A stretch of DNA of 5,980 nucleotides. Origin: Oscillospiraceae bacterium (lineage in GTDB: Bacteria > Bacillota > Clostridia > Oscillospirales > Ruminococcaceae). Within the stretch, counting starts at the first letter, position 1; the number at the start of each line of letters is the position of its first letter. The stretch lies in contig JAEDHF010000110.1 in assembly GCA_016297165.1 (NCBI GenBank), positions 1-5,980 on the forward strand, given 5' to 3'. This document shows, piece by piece, positions 1-4,985 of the stretch. A model generated the notes under the pieces. It worked only from the letters and a program-made list of their open reading frames with translations, searched no databases and was not told the origin of the DNA. A program made the position numbers and the translations under genes.

Positions 1-557
1 TCCCCGCAATTTCGACAGGTAATATGCTCAGAGAAGCGGTAAAGAATCAGACTCCCGCAGGCCTTGCAGCCAAGGAATGTATGGATAAGGGAGACCTCGT
101 ATCTGATGAAATCGTAATCGGTATTTTAAAGGACAGAATCGCGCAGGACGACGCTAAGAACGGCTTCATTCTCGACGGCTTCCCCAGAACGGTCGCACAG
201 GCTGAGGCGCTCGAGGCTATGGGCGTAAACATTGATAAGGTTATCGAGATTTATGTTCCCGACGAAACAATCTGCGCAAGACTTTCCGGCAGACGTGTCT
301 GCGAGGGCTGCGGTAATTCCTACCACGTAGAATTCAAGCCCACAAAACAGGAAGGCGTCTGCGACAGCTGCGGCGCTAAGGTAGTACAGAGAGTTGACGA
401 TAAGCCCGAAACGGTTTTATCAAGACTCGCTACCTATAAGGAAAAGACAGCTCCGCTCAAGGATTTCTACAGCGCAAAGGGCAAGCTTAAGACTGTAATG
501 GGTCAGGACGAGATTTCCGAAACAGCAAAGCTTACACTCGAAGCGATCGAAGGTTAA
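1..557 (+). CDS. adk: Adenylate kinase, 5'-truncated by the window edge
   Basis: Adenylate kinase catalyses ATP + AMP to 2 ADP in the cytoplasm. The reading frame is open from base 3 and enters at PAISTGNMLREAV, which aligns with the E. coli ISTGDMLRAAV AMP-binding segment at residues 29-38. About 26 residues including the P-loop are therefore upstream, and the ATG at 24 is internal, not the start. Visible parts are the FILDGFPRT core motif, then the LID domain (LSGRRVCEGCGNSYH) carrying a four-cysteine CxxC...CxxC set encoded at 300-371, then RVDDKPETVLSRLATY with the catalytic-site arginines. The cysteines match the zinc-bearing LID typical of Gram-positive enzymes. The C-terminus is complete (TAA 555-557). 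The map start codon follows after 4 nt, and the map ribosome binding site lies inside the last adk codons. Placement before map is the standard spc-operon order, with secY expected upstream. Identity is very secure. Confidence 0.97.
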   Translation, partial: PAISTGNMLREAVKNQTPAGLAAKECMDKGDLVSDEIVIGILKDRIAQDDAKNGFILDGFPRTVAQAEALEAMGVNIDKVIEIYVPDETICARLSGRRVCEGCGNSYHVEFKPTKQEGVCDSCGAKVVQRVDDKPETVLSRLATYKEKTAPLKDFYSAKGKLKTVMGQDEISETAKLTLEAIEG

Positions 558-561
558 TCAA

Positions 562-1317
562 ATGATTAAAATTAAATCATCAGCTGAAATTCAGAAGATG
601 TTGAAGGCAAACGAGATTGCCGCACAGGCGCTCTCTTTTGCGGGTCGTTCCATTAAGGCAGGTATGTCAACCTACGAGCTCGATAAGCTTATCCACGATT
701 TTATCGTAGGAAAGGGCGCAATTCCTTCCTCCCTCGGCTATTGCGGGTTTAAGGGAAGCGCTTGTATCTCGGTTAACGAGGAGCTTATCCACGGTGTTCC
801 CTCAAAGAAGAAAATAATCCGTGAGGGCGATATCGTTTCGGTTGACCTTACCACACTTTTCGACGGCTGGCAGGGCGATAATGCACGCACCTTCAAGGTC
901 GGTGCAGTTTCCCCCGAAGCAGAAAGACTCCTTAAGGTAACCGAAGAGGCTCTTTATAAGGGCATTGAACAGGCGGTCCCCGGAAACCGTATCGGAGATA
1001 TCTCAAATGCGGTTCAGACCTATGTTGAAGCTAACGGTTACCACGTTGTAAGAAAGTATATCGGTCACGGTATCGGTACCGAAATGCACGAGGACCCCGA
1101 GGTTCCCAACTTCGGAAAGCCCGGCAGAGGTCCCCGACTCGTCCCCGGTATGACAATCTGCATTGAACCAATGGTAAATTCAACCACCCCCGAGGTCAAC
1201 GTTCTCGGAGATAAGTGGACGGTTGTTGAGGCTAACGGTAATTTAAGCGCTCATTTCGAGCACTGTATCGCTATCACCAACGACAAGCCCCTTATAATGA
1301 CTCTCGAAAGCCATTAA
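562..1317 (+). CDS. map: Methionine aminopeptidase, type I
   Basis: This enzyme removes the initiator methionine from nascent proteins whose second residue is small; it is a cytosolic dinuclear metalloenzyme. The 251 aa length fits the short type I form, with no N-terminal zinc-finger extension. The five metal ligands are visible at expected spacing: D95 (VSVDL), D106 (QGDNARTF), H169 (YIGHGIG), E202 (CIEPM) and E234 (FEHCIAIT). Substrate-site histidines H77 (ELIHGVP) and H176 (EMHEDPE) are also present, so the enzyme should be active. The ATG at 562 gives the canonical MIKIKSxxEI start. It is served by AAGG at about 550-553, which lies within adk, so translation is probably coupled to adk. 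The next gene begins 11 nt after the stop. Confidence 0.97.
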   Translation: MIKIKSSAEIQKMLKANEIAAQALSFAGRSIKAGMSTYELDKLIHDFIVGKGAIPSSLGYCGFKGSACISVNEELIHGVPSKKKIIREGDIVSVDLTTLFDGWQGDNARTFKVGAVSPEAERLLKVTEEALYKGIEQAVPGNRIGDISNAVQTYVEANGYHVVRKYIGHGIGTEMHEDPEVPNFGKPGRGPRLVPGMTICIEPMVNSTTPEVNVLGDKWTVVEANGNLSAHFEHCIAITNDKPLIMTLESH

Positions 1318-1328
1318 CGGAGGTAGGG

Positions 1329-1583
1329 ATGGATTTTACTAAAGGCAGCGTCGTCGTAAGTAAGGCAGGACGGGATAAGGGCTATCTTCTTGCAGTAGTC
1401 GGAAGCGAAAAGGACTTTGTCCTCGTAGCCGACGGTAAGGAAAGACCTCTTTCAAGACCAAAGAAGAAGAACCCGAAGCATCTCGCGAAAACAGCGATGA
1501 CTGTTTCACTTGAAAATATCACAGACAGAGAGCTCAGAAGAGTTCTCCGTCACGAATTGAAAGACAAACAGGAGTGTGAGTAA
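1329..1583 (+). CDS. KOW-domain RNA-binding protein (L14e/YbzG-like)
   Basis: This is an 84-aa basic protein. Residues about 5-35 (KGSVVVSKAGRDKGYLLAVVG) read as a KOW motif, the small beta-barrel RNA/ribosome-binding fold shared by NusG and several ribosomal proteins. A lysine-rich middle (RPKKKNPKHL) follows, then a charged helical tail. A KOW-domain gene at this exact place, between map and infA, is known in many Firmicutes (B. subtilis ybzG position), where it is annotated as an L14e-like RNA-binding protein of poorly defined role. The ATG at 1329 has GGAGG at 1319-1323, 5 nt away. The stop is 2 nt before the infA start, so the two are probably translationally coupled. A ribosome-associated role is inferred from fold and context only. 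Confidence 0.88.
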   Translation: MDFTKGSVVVSKAGRDKGYLLAVVGSEKDFVLVADGKERPLSRPKKKNPKHLAKTAMTVSLENITDRELRRVLRHELKDKQECE

Positions 1584-1588
1584 GCTTG
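1570..1588 (+). promoter_or_regulatory. infA ribosome binding site and TTG start codon
   Basis: AGGAG at 1570-1574 lies inside the end of the KOW gene and is followed after 11 nt by TTG at 1586-1588. The TTG is needed because the protein begins SKEDVIEVEG, the normal IF1 N-terminus right after the initiator, and no ATG or GTG lies at the required position. The spacing is longer than the 5-9 nt seen at the other genes here. Start codon and spacing both suggest weaker initiation, or initiation dependent on ribosomes finishing the upstream gene. Confidence 0.8.
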
Positions 1589-1804
1589 TCTAAAGAAGAT
1601 GTAATCGAAGTTGAAGGTACAATACTTGAAGCGCTCCCTAATGCAACGTTTCAGGTTGAGCTATCTAATGGACACAAAATACTTGCTCATGTAAGCGGTA
1701 AGCTGAGAATGAACTTCATCAGAATACTGCCCGGCGATAAGGTAACGGTTGAAATGTCGCCCTATGACCTCACGAAAGGCCGTATTACATGGAGAGCTAA
1801 GTAA
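1586..1804 (+). CDS. infA: Translation initiation factor IF-1
   Basis: IF-1 binds the A site of the 30S subunit and, with IF-2 and IF-3, controls initiation. The product is 72 aa, exactly the usual length, and is one OB-fold from end to end. Recognisable segments are SKEDVIEVEGTILEALPNA, FQVELSNGHKILAHVSGK, LRMNFIRILPGDKVTVEMSP and YDLTKGRITWRAK, all close to the family consensus. It starts with TTG, 2 nt after the stop of the KOW-domain gene, and is the only gene in the window with a non-ATG start. rpmJ follows after 26 nt with its own strong ribosome binding site. The location before rpmJ and rpsM is the conserved Firmicutes order. Identity is essentially certain. Confidence 0.97.
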   Translation: MSKEDVIEVEGTILEALPNATFQVELSNGHKILAHVSGKLRMNFIRILPGDKVTVEMSPYDLTKGRITWRAK

Positions 1805-1830
1805 TTTAACCTAAAAGGAGGGTTATAACA

Positions 1831-1944
1831 ATGAAAGTAAGACCTTCAGTAAAACCTATGTGCGATAAGTGCAAGGTTATCAAGCGCAAGGGTAAGGTTA
1901 AGGTTATCTGTAAAGACCCTAAGCATAAGCAGAGACAGGGCTGA
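1831..1944 (+). CDS. rpmJ: 50S ribosomal protein L36 (bL36), zinc-binding form
   Basis: This is the smallest ribosomal protein of the large subunit, 37 aa (MKVRPSVKPM ... KHKQRQG), the usual length. C11, C14, C27 and H32 form the CxxC...C...H zinc ribbon, so this is the C+ form that needs zinc. It binds 23S rRNA near the L7/L12 stalk base region. The ATG at 1831 follows AGGAGGG at 1816-1822 with 8-nt spacing. It lies between infA (26-nt gap) and rpsM (29-nt gap), its standard position. The gene is short enough to be missed by length-filtered gene callers. The sequence match to family consensus is nearly complete. Confidence 0.97.
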   Translation: MKVRPSVKPMCDKCKVIKRKGKVKVICKDPKHKQRQG

Positions 1945-1973
1945 TTGCTCTATTAATAACAGGAGGAAATATT

Positions 1974-2342
1974 ATGGCAAGAATTGCTGGTGTGGATTTA
2001 CCGAAGGAAAAGCGTGTTGAAATCGGTTTAACATACGTTTACGGTATCGGCAGAAAGTCCGCAAATGATATTCTCGCGAAGGCCGGCGTAAATCCTGATA
2101 TAAGAGTAAAGGATTTAACAGACGACGACGAAGCTAAGATTCGTGAAGTTATCGACAACGAATATACCGTTGAAGGTGACTTAAGAAGAGAAGTAGCTCT
2201 TAACATCAAGCGCCTTGTAGAAATCAACTGCTACAGAGGCACACGTCACCGCAAGGGTCTTCCCTGCAGAGGTCAGAGAACAAAGACCAACGCAAGAACT
2301 CGTAAGGGTCCTAAGAAGACAATCGCTAACAAGAAGAAGTAA
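1974..2342 (+). CDS. rpsM: 30S ribosomal protein S13 (uS13)
   Basis: S13 sits in the head of the 30S subunit, contacts the P-site tRNA and forms bridges to the 50S subunit. The 122-aa product shows the N-terminal MARIAGVDLP, the helix-turn element around YGIGRKSA (residues 23-30), and the basic C-terminal signature YRGTRHRKGLPCRGQ followed by RTKTNARTRKG and a lysine tail that reaches the tRNA. C98 replaces the more common valine in LPxRGQ. The start at 1974 has AGGAGG at 1961-1966, 7 nt away. It is the first gene of the classical alpha operon block (rpsM-rpsK-rpsD-rpoA-rplQ). rpsK begins 15 nt downstream with its own Shine-Dalgarno. Confidence 0.98.
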   Translation: MARIAGVDLPKEKRVEIGLTYVYGIGRKSANDILAKAGVNPDIRVKDLTDDDEAKIREVIDNEYTVEGDLRREVALNIKRLVEINCYRGTRHRKGLPCRGQRTKTNARTRKGPKKTIANKKK

Positions 2343-2357
2343 TAAGGAGGCAACTAA

Positions 2358-2765
2358 ATGGCACAGGCTAAGGTTAACGGAAAGAAGCCCGTTATTCGCA
2401 GACGTCGTGAACGTAAGAACATTGAAAACGGTTCTGCACATATCCAGTCTTCTTTCAACAACACAATCGTTACAATTACCGACCTCCAGGGCAACGCTTT
2501 ATCATGGGCAAGCGCAGGCGGTTTAGGCTTCAGAGGCTCCCGTAAATCTACTCCCTTCGCTGCTCAGTCCGCAGCTGAAACTGCTGCAAAGGCAGCTATG
2601 GAGCATGGTTTAAAGACCGTTGAAGTTTACGTAAAGGGACCCGGCGCCGGTCGTGAAGCAGCTATCAGAGCTCTTCAGGCAGCAGGTCTCGAGGTTCGTA
2701 TGATTAAGGATGTAACACCCATCCCCCACAACGGATGCCGTCCCCCCAAGAGACGCCGCGTCTGA
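2358..2765 (+). CDS. rpsK: 30S ribosomal protein S11 (uS11)
   Basis: S11 is a 30S platform protein that binds 16S rRNA near the mRNA exit with S7, S18 and S21. The product is 135 aa, slightly over the usual ~129, the excess being a basic N-terminal segment (MAQAKVNGKKPVIRRRRERK). Family hallmarks are AHIQSSFNNTIVTITDLQGN, SRKSTPFAAQ, GPGAGREAAIRAL and the C-terminal DVTPIPHNGCRPPKRRRV. N125 in HNGC corresponds to the asparagine known to become isoaspartate in E. coli S11; whether that happens here is not visible. AGGAGG at 2345-2350 lies 7 nt before the ATG. A 72-nt spacer with inverted repeats separates it from rpsD. Confidence 0.98.
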   Translation: MAQAKVNGKKPVIRRRRERKNIENGSAHIQSSFNNTIVTITDLQGNALSWASAGGLGFRGSRKSTPFAAQSAAETAAKAAMEHGLKTVEVYVKGPGAGREAAIRALQAAGLEVRMIKDVTPIPHNGCRPPKRRRV

Positions 2766-2768
2766 TTA

Positions 2769-2792
2769 TAAACTGAGTCCAAGTTTACTCAG
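2769..2792 (+). promoter_or_regulatory. Two overlapping, mutually exclusive hairpins in the rpsK-rpsD spacer
   Basis: Two perfect 6-bp inverted repeats interlock. TAAACT (2769-2774) pairs with AGTTTA (2782-2787) around a 7-nt loop. CTGAGT (2773-2778) pairs with ACTCAG (2787-2792) around an 8-nt loop. They share bases at 2773-2774 and 2787, so both cannot form fully at once. No T-run follows either, so neither is an intrinsic terminator. The element lies 45 nt before the rpsD start. S4 is a known translational autoregulator in E. coli and Bacillus; a role here is inference only. An mRNA-processing stem is the other option. Confidence 0.4.
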
Positions 2793-2837
2793 AGTCGAAA
2801 TTTAAGAATCGATATTGATTAAAAAACGGAGGTTAAT

Positions 2838-3434
2838 ATGGCAGTAGATAGAACGCCGGTACTCAAGAGATGTAAAGCTCTCGGAATCAGCCCTATGGTT
2901 ATGGGTTACAGCAAGGAAACAACAAGAAATAAGAACGCTAATATGAGAAAGAAGACTTCTGAATACGGTCTCCAGTTAAAGGAAAAGCAGAAGTTAAAAT
3001 TCATCTATGGCGTACTTGAAAAGCAGTTCTACCATTACTACGAGCTCGCAGTAAAGGAAGAAGGTATCGCAGGTCAGAACCTTCTTAAGCTCTTAGAAAC
3101 AAGACTTGACAACGTAGTATTCAGAATGGGTCTCGCTATCACAAGACGTGAAGCAAGACAGCTCGTTGGCCACGGTCACTTTACTGTAAACGGTAAGAGA
3201 GTAGATATCCCTTCTTACAGAATTAAGGTAGGCGACGTTATCGCTTTATCCGATAAGAGCAAGAAGAGCGCTAAGTTCGCACAGGTTGCTGAAGCTACAA
3301 ACGGCAGACTCATTCCCTTATGGCTTGATATGAACAAGGAAGCTATGTCCGCAAAGGTAACAAGATTACCTGCCCGTGACGAAATCGACTACGAAATTGA
3401 AGAACAGTTAGTAATCGAACTTTATTCTAAATAA
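2838..3434 (+). CDS. rpsD: 30S ribosomal protein S4 (uS4), clostridial type
   Basis: S4 is a primary 16S rRNA-binding assembly protein of the 30S body near the mRNA entry tunnel, and in several bacteria a translational autoregulator. The 198-aa product has the S4 core KTSEYGLQLKEKQKLKFIYG (residues 39-58), then the S4 RNA-binding domain from about 88 to 150 (LETRLDNVVFRMG, ARQLVGHGHFTVNGKRVDIP). It ends ELYSK. The N-terminus (MAVDRTPVLKRCKALGISP) has one cysteine, C12, and lacks the four-cysteine zinc knuckle and the GPxGxGQ-like loop of many S4 proteins. The ATG at 2838 follows CGGAGG with normal spacing. The stop is a tandem in-frame TAA TAG. Its location between rpsK and rpoA contrasts with Bacillus, where rpsD is a separate gene. 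A 217-nt spacer follows. Confidence 0.97.
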   Translation: MAVDRTPVLKRCKALGISPMVMGYSKETTRNKNANMRKKTSEYGLQLKEKQKLKFIYGVLEKQFYHYYELAVKEEGIAGQNLLKLLETRLDNVVFRMGLAITRREARQLVGHGHFTVNGKRVDIPSYRIKVGDVIALSDKSKKSAKFAQVAEATNGRLIPLWLDMNKEAMSAKVTRLPARDEIDYEIEEQLVIELYSK

Positions 3435-3453
3435 TAGCTTTTTAGCATATAAT
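3425..3453 (+). promoter_or_regulatory. Possible weak promoter at the rpsD end, reading to rpoA
   Basis: A perfect TATAAT lies at 3448-3453. Seventeen bases upstream, at 3425-3430 within the last rpsD codons, is TTCTAA, which matches only three of six -35 consensus positions. Transcription would begin near 3460 and give a leader of about 190 nt before rpoA. The -10 lies inside a palindrome (3442-3458), so it may be a by-product of that hairpin. Weakly supported. Confidence 0.3.
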
Positions 3454-3458
3454 GCTAA
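3442..3458 (+). repeat. Perfect 7-bp inverted repeat just after rpsD
   Basis: TTAGCAT (3442-3448), a 3-nt centre, then ATGCTAA (3452-3458) form a perfect hairpin 8 nt after the rpsD stop codon. The stem has few G-C pairs and the nearest T-run begins about 12 nt later, so it is a poor intrinsic terminator. It could protect the 3' end of processed rpsD mRNA or attenuate partly; both are inference. Confidence 0.5.
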
Positions 3459-3472
3459 TGGTGCAGTTATTT

Positions 3473-3538
3473 TTAATTTACAATTCGACCTAAATAAAAG
3501 CCGCTTTTCGGAGTTTATTTATCGTAATTTAAAATTAA
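3473..3538 (+). promoter_or_regulatory. Long AU-rich imperfect hairpin in the rpsD-rpoA spacer
   Basis: Nested complementary blocks make one extended stem of 25 possible pairs. TTAATTT 3473-3479 pairs with AAATTAA 3532-3538, AATT 3482-3485 with 3526-3529, CGA 3486-3488 with TCG 3522-3524, TAAATAAA 3491-3498 with TTTATTTA 3514-3521, and CCG 3501-3503 with CGG 3509-3511 around a CTTTT loop. An AG/AG internal loop (3499-3500 opposite 3512-3513) would stack tandem A-G mismatches, a motif often used for protein recognition. A two-base CC bulge (3489-3490) breaks one strand. A competing stem AAAAG/CTTTT exists at 3496-3508. Function is unknown; the pairing is real in the sequence, but AT-richness raises the chance of coincidence. 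Confidence 0.45.
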
Positions 3539-3541
3539 CTG

Positions 3542-3594
3542 GGGCAGCTTTGTTCAATCATATTGTTCTGTCATTTTGATGAATTTAATTGCCC
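3542..3594 (+). promoter_or_regulatory. Possible three-way junction in the rpoA leader
   Basis: GGGCA (3542-3546) can pair with TGCCC (3590-3594). The enclosed segment holds two further small perfect hairpins: CAAT/ATTG (3555-3558 with 3562-3565, loop CAT) and TCAT/ATGA (3571-3574 with 3579-3582, loop TTTG). Together they draw a three-way junction about 58 nt before the rpoA start. A small GGGA/TCCC stem (3604-3607 with 3614-3617) follows. Individual stems are only 4-5 bp, so support is modest. Confidence 0.3.
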
Positions 3595-3605
3595 ACTATA
3601 GGCGG

Positions 3606-3635
3606 GAATTCAGTCCCATAAACAACAGAATTCAG
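3606..3635 (+). repeat. Direct repeat GAATTCAG ahead of the rpoA ribosome binding site
   Basis: GAATTCAG occurs at 3606-3613 and again at 3628-3635, 22 nt apart start to start. The second copy ends 1 nt before the AGGAGGG at 3637-3643. GAATTC is self-complementary, so the two copies can also pair with each other as a 6-bp stem with a 16-nt loop next to the Shine-Dalgarno. Confidence 0.5.
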
Positions 3636-3651
3636 CAGGAGGGTTAAAGGA

Positions 3652-4608
3652 ATGCTTGAAAAAATCGAAAAGCCTGAAATAGAGACAGTTAAGCTCAAGC
3701 CGGACGGAAAGTACGGAATGTTCGTACTCGAACCCCTTGAGGCAGGCTATGGCAACACATTAGGTAACAGCCTCAGACGTGTTTTGCTCTCCTCTTTACC
3801 CGGTGTTGCAGTAACATCAGTGAAAATCGACGGCGTACAGCACGAATTTTCCACAATTCCCGGCGTTAAGGAAGATGTTACTGAAATAATCCTGAACGTT
3901 AAGGGCTTAATCGCAAAGATGTACTGCGATTGCCCCAAGACAGTTTATATCGAAGCAGAAGGTGAAGGCGTGGTTACTGCCGGCGACATAAAGACCGACA
4001 GCGAAATCGAAATCCTCGACCCCGGTATGCATATCGCTACCTTAAGCGCAGGAGCCAAGCTCTTTATGGAGCTTACCTTCGATAAGGGCAGAGGCTATGT
4101 TTCTTCCGAAAAGAACAAGGCTTATCTCCAGCCCGCTATCGGTGTAATTGCCGTGGACAGCATTTATACACCTGTTTTAAAGGTCAACTATACTGTTGAA
4201 AACACTCGTGTAGGTCAGAGAACCGACTACGATAAGCTCATTCTTGAAGTATGGACAGACGGAACAATTTCCGCTAAGGAAGCTGTTTCCTATGCGGCTA
4301 AGGTACTCTGTGAGCACCTCGCTCTCTTTGTAGATCTTTCGGACGAGCTTATCCAGCCTGACGTTATGGTTGAAAAGGACGATAAGAGTAAGGATAAGAT
4401 TCTCGAAATGACTATCGAGGACCTCGACCTCTCGGTACGTTCCTTCAACTGCTTAAAGAGAGCAGGCATCAACACAGTTGACGACCTCATCAATAAGTCT
4501 CAGGAAGATATGATGAAGGTTAGAAACTTAGGTAAGAAGTCATTTGAAGAAGTAAGAGCAAAACTCCAGTCACTCGGTTTTGACCTCGCTTCGAGCGAAG
4601 ATAATTAA
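3652..4608 (+). CDS. rpoA: DNA-directed RNA polymerase subunit alpha
   Basis: Alpha dimerises to nucleate assembly of core RNA polymerase, and its C-terminal domain contacts UP elements and activators. The 318-aa product is full length. The N-terminal domain carries the dimerisation and beta-binding motif EAGYGNTLGNSLRRVLLSSL (residues 30-49), and VNYTVENTRVGQRTDYDKL (178-196). A short acidic/lysine linker lies near 238-250. The C-terminal domain (about 251-312) has two helix-hairpin-helix-like segments. R263, N266, C267, K269 and the RNLGKKS loop (291-297) match the DNA-contacting residues of E. coli alpha R265, N268, C269, K271 and K298. The ATG at 3652 follows AGGAGGG at 3637-3643, 8 nt away. 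It is preceded by an unusually long 217-nt spacer for this tight operon and followed 34 nt later by rplQ. Confidence 0.98.
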   Translation: MLEKIEKPEIETVKLKPDGKYGMFVLEPLEAGYGNTLGNSLRRVLLSSLPGVAVTSVKIDGVQHEFSTIPGVKEDVTEIILNVKGLIAKMYCDCPKTVYIEAEGEGVVTAGDIKTDSEIEILDPGMHIATLSAGAKLFMELTFDKGRGYVSSEKNKAYLQPAIGVIAVDSIYTPVLKVNYTVENTRVGQRTDYDKLILEVWTDGTISAKEAVSYAAKVLCEHLALFVDLSDELIQPDVMVEKDDKSKDKILEMTIEDLDLSVRSFNCLKRAGINTVDDLINKSQEDMMKVRNLGKKSFEEVRAKLQSLGFDLASSEDN

Positions 4609-4609
4609 T

Positions 4610-4626
4610 TGACATTTTAATTGTCA
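4610..4626 (+). repeat. Small inverted repeat before the rplQ Shine-Dalgarno
   Basis: TGACA (4610-4614) and TGTCA (4622-4626) are perfect complements around a 7-nt AT loop, starting 1 nt after the rpoA stop and ending just before AAAGGAG (4628-4634). The stem would place the rplQ ribosome binding site at the hairpin foot, without burying it. A 5-bp stem is short and may be chance. Confidence 0.35.
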
Positions 4627-4642
4627 GAAAGGAGAAACCATA

Positions 4643-4981
4643 ATGGCAATGAGAAAGTTAGGTAGAACCAGCGATCATAGAAAGGCTATGCTCAGAGCTA
4701 TGGTTACATTCTTACTCGAAAACGGTAAGATTGAAACTACAGTTTCAAGAGCAAAGGAAGTACGCAGCGAAGCTGAGAAGATGATTACTCTCGGTAAGAG
4801 AGGCGACCTCCACGCTAAGCGCCAGGTTTTCGCTTATGTTACTAAGGAAGACGTTTCTAAGAAGTTATTCGACGAAATCGCTCCTAAATACGCCGACAGA
4901 AACGGCGGTTATACAAGAATTATAAAGACAGGTCCCCGTCGCGGTGACGCTGCTGAAATGGCAATTATTGAGCTTGTATAA
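4643..4981 (+). CDS. rplQ: 50S ribosomal protein L17 (bL17)
   Basis: L17 is a large-subunit protein near the peptide exit tunnel surface. The 112-aa product matches the short bacterial form. It opens MAMRKLGRTSDHRKAMLRAM, continues through ENGKIETTVSRAKEVRSEAE and LGKRGDLHAKRQ, and closes with GGYTRIIKTGPRRGDAAEMA and IIELV, a canonical C-terminus. The ATG at 4643 follows AAAGGAG at 4628-4634 with 8-nt spacing. It is the last gene of the alpha operon, as usual, and the intrinsic terminator begins 5 nt after its stop codon. Confidence 0.98.
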   Translation: MAMRKLGRTSDHRKAMLRAMVTFLLENGKIETTVSRAKEVRSEAEKMITLGKRGDLHAKRQVFAYVTKEDVSKKLFDEIAPKYADRNGGYTRIIKTGPRRGDAAEMAIIELV

Positions 4982-4985
4982 TTGA

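Noticed and set aside
24..26. ATG as the adk start
   Set aside because: The frame is open upstream to base 3 and encodes PAISTGN, a conserved internal adenylate kinase segment. The true start is outside the window.
2181..2441. Minus-strand open frame across the rpsM-rpsK junction
   Set aside because: It is antisense to two strongly conserved ribosomal protein genes, with no start signals or family resemblance. Other minus-strand frames over adk, rpsM and rpoA were rejected for the same reason.
3442..3474. Intrinsic terminator after rpsD
   Set aside because: The stem is mostly A-T and the first T-run begins about a dozen bases after it, so efficient termination is unlikely. rpoA and rplQ normally belong to the same operon.
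3458..3493. 11-codon ORF after rpsD (MVQLFLIYNST)
   Set aside because: It has no Shine-Dalgarno, overlaps the hairpin arms and shows nothing recognisable.
4609..4614. Perfect -35 hexamer TTGACA between rpoA and rplQ
   Set aside because: No -10-like sequence lies 16-18 nt downstream; that position is the rplQ Shine-Dalgarno (AAAGGAG). The hexamer is better explained as one arm of the inverted repeat.
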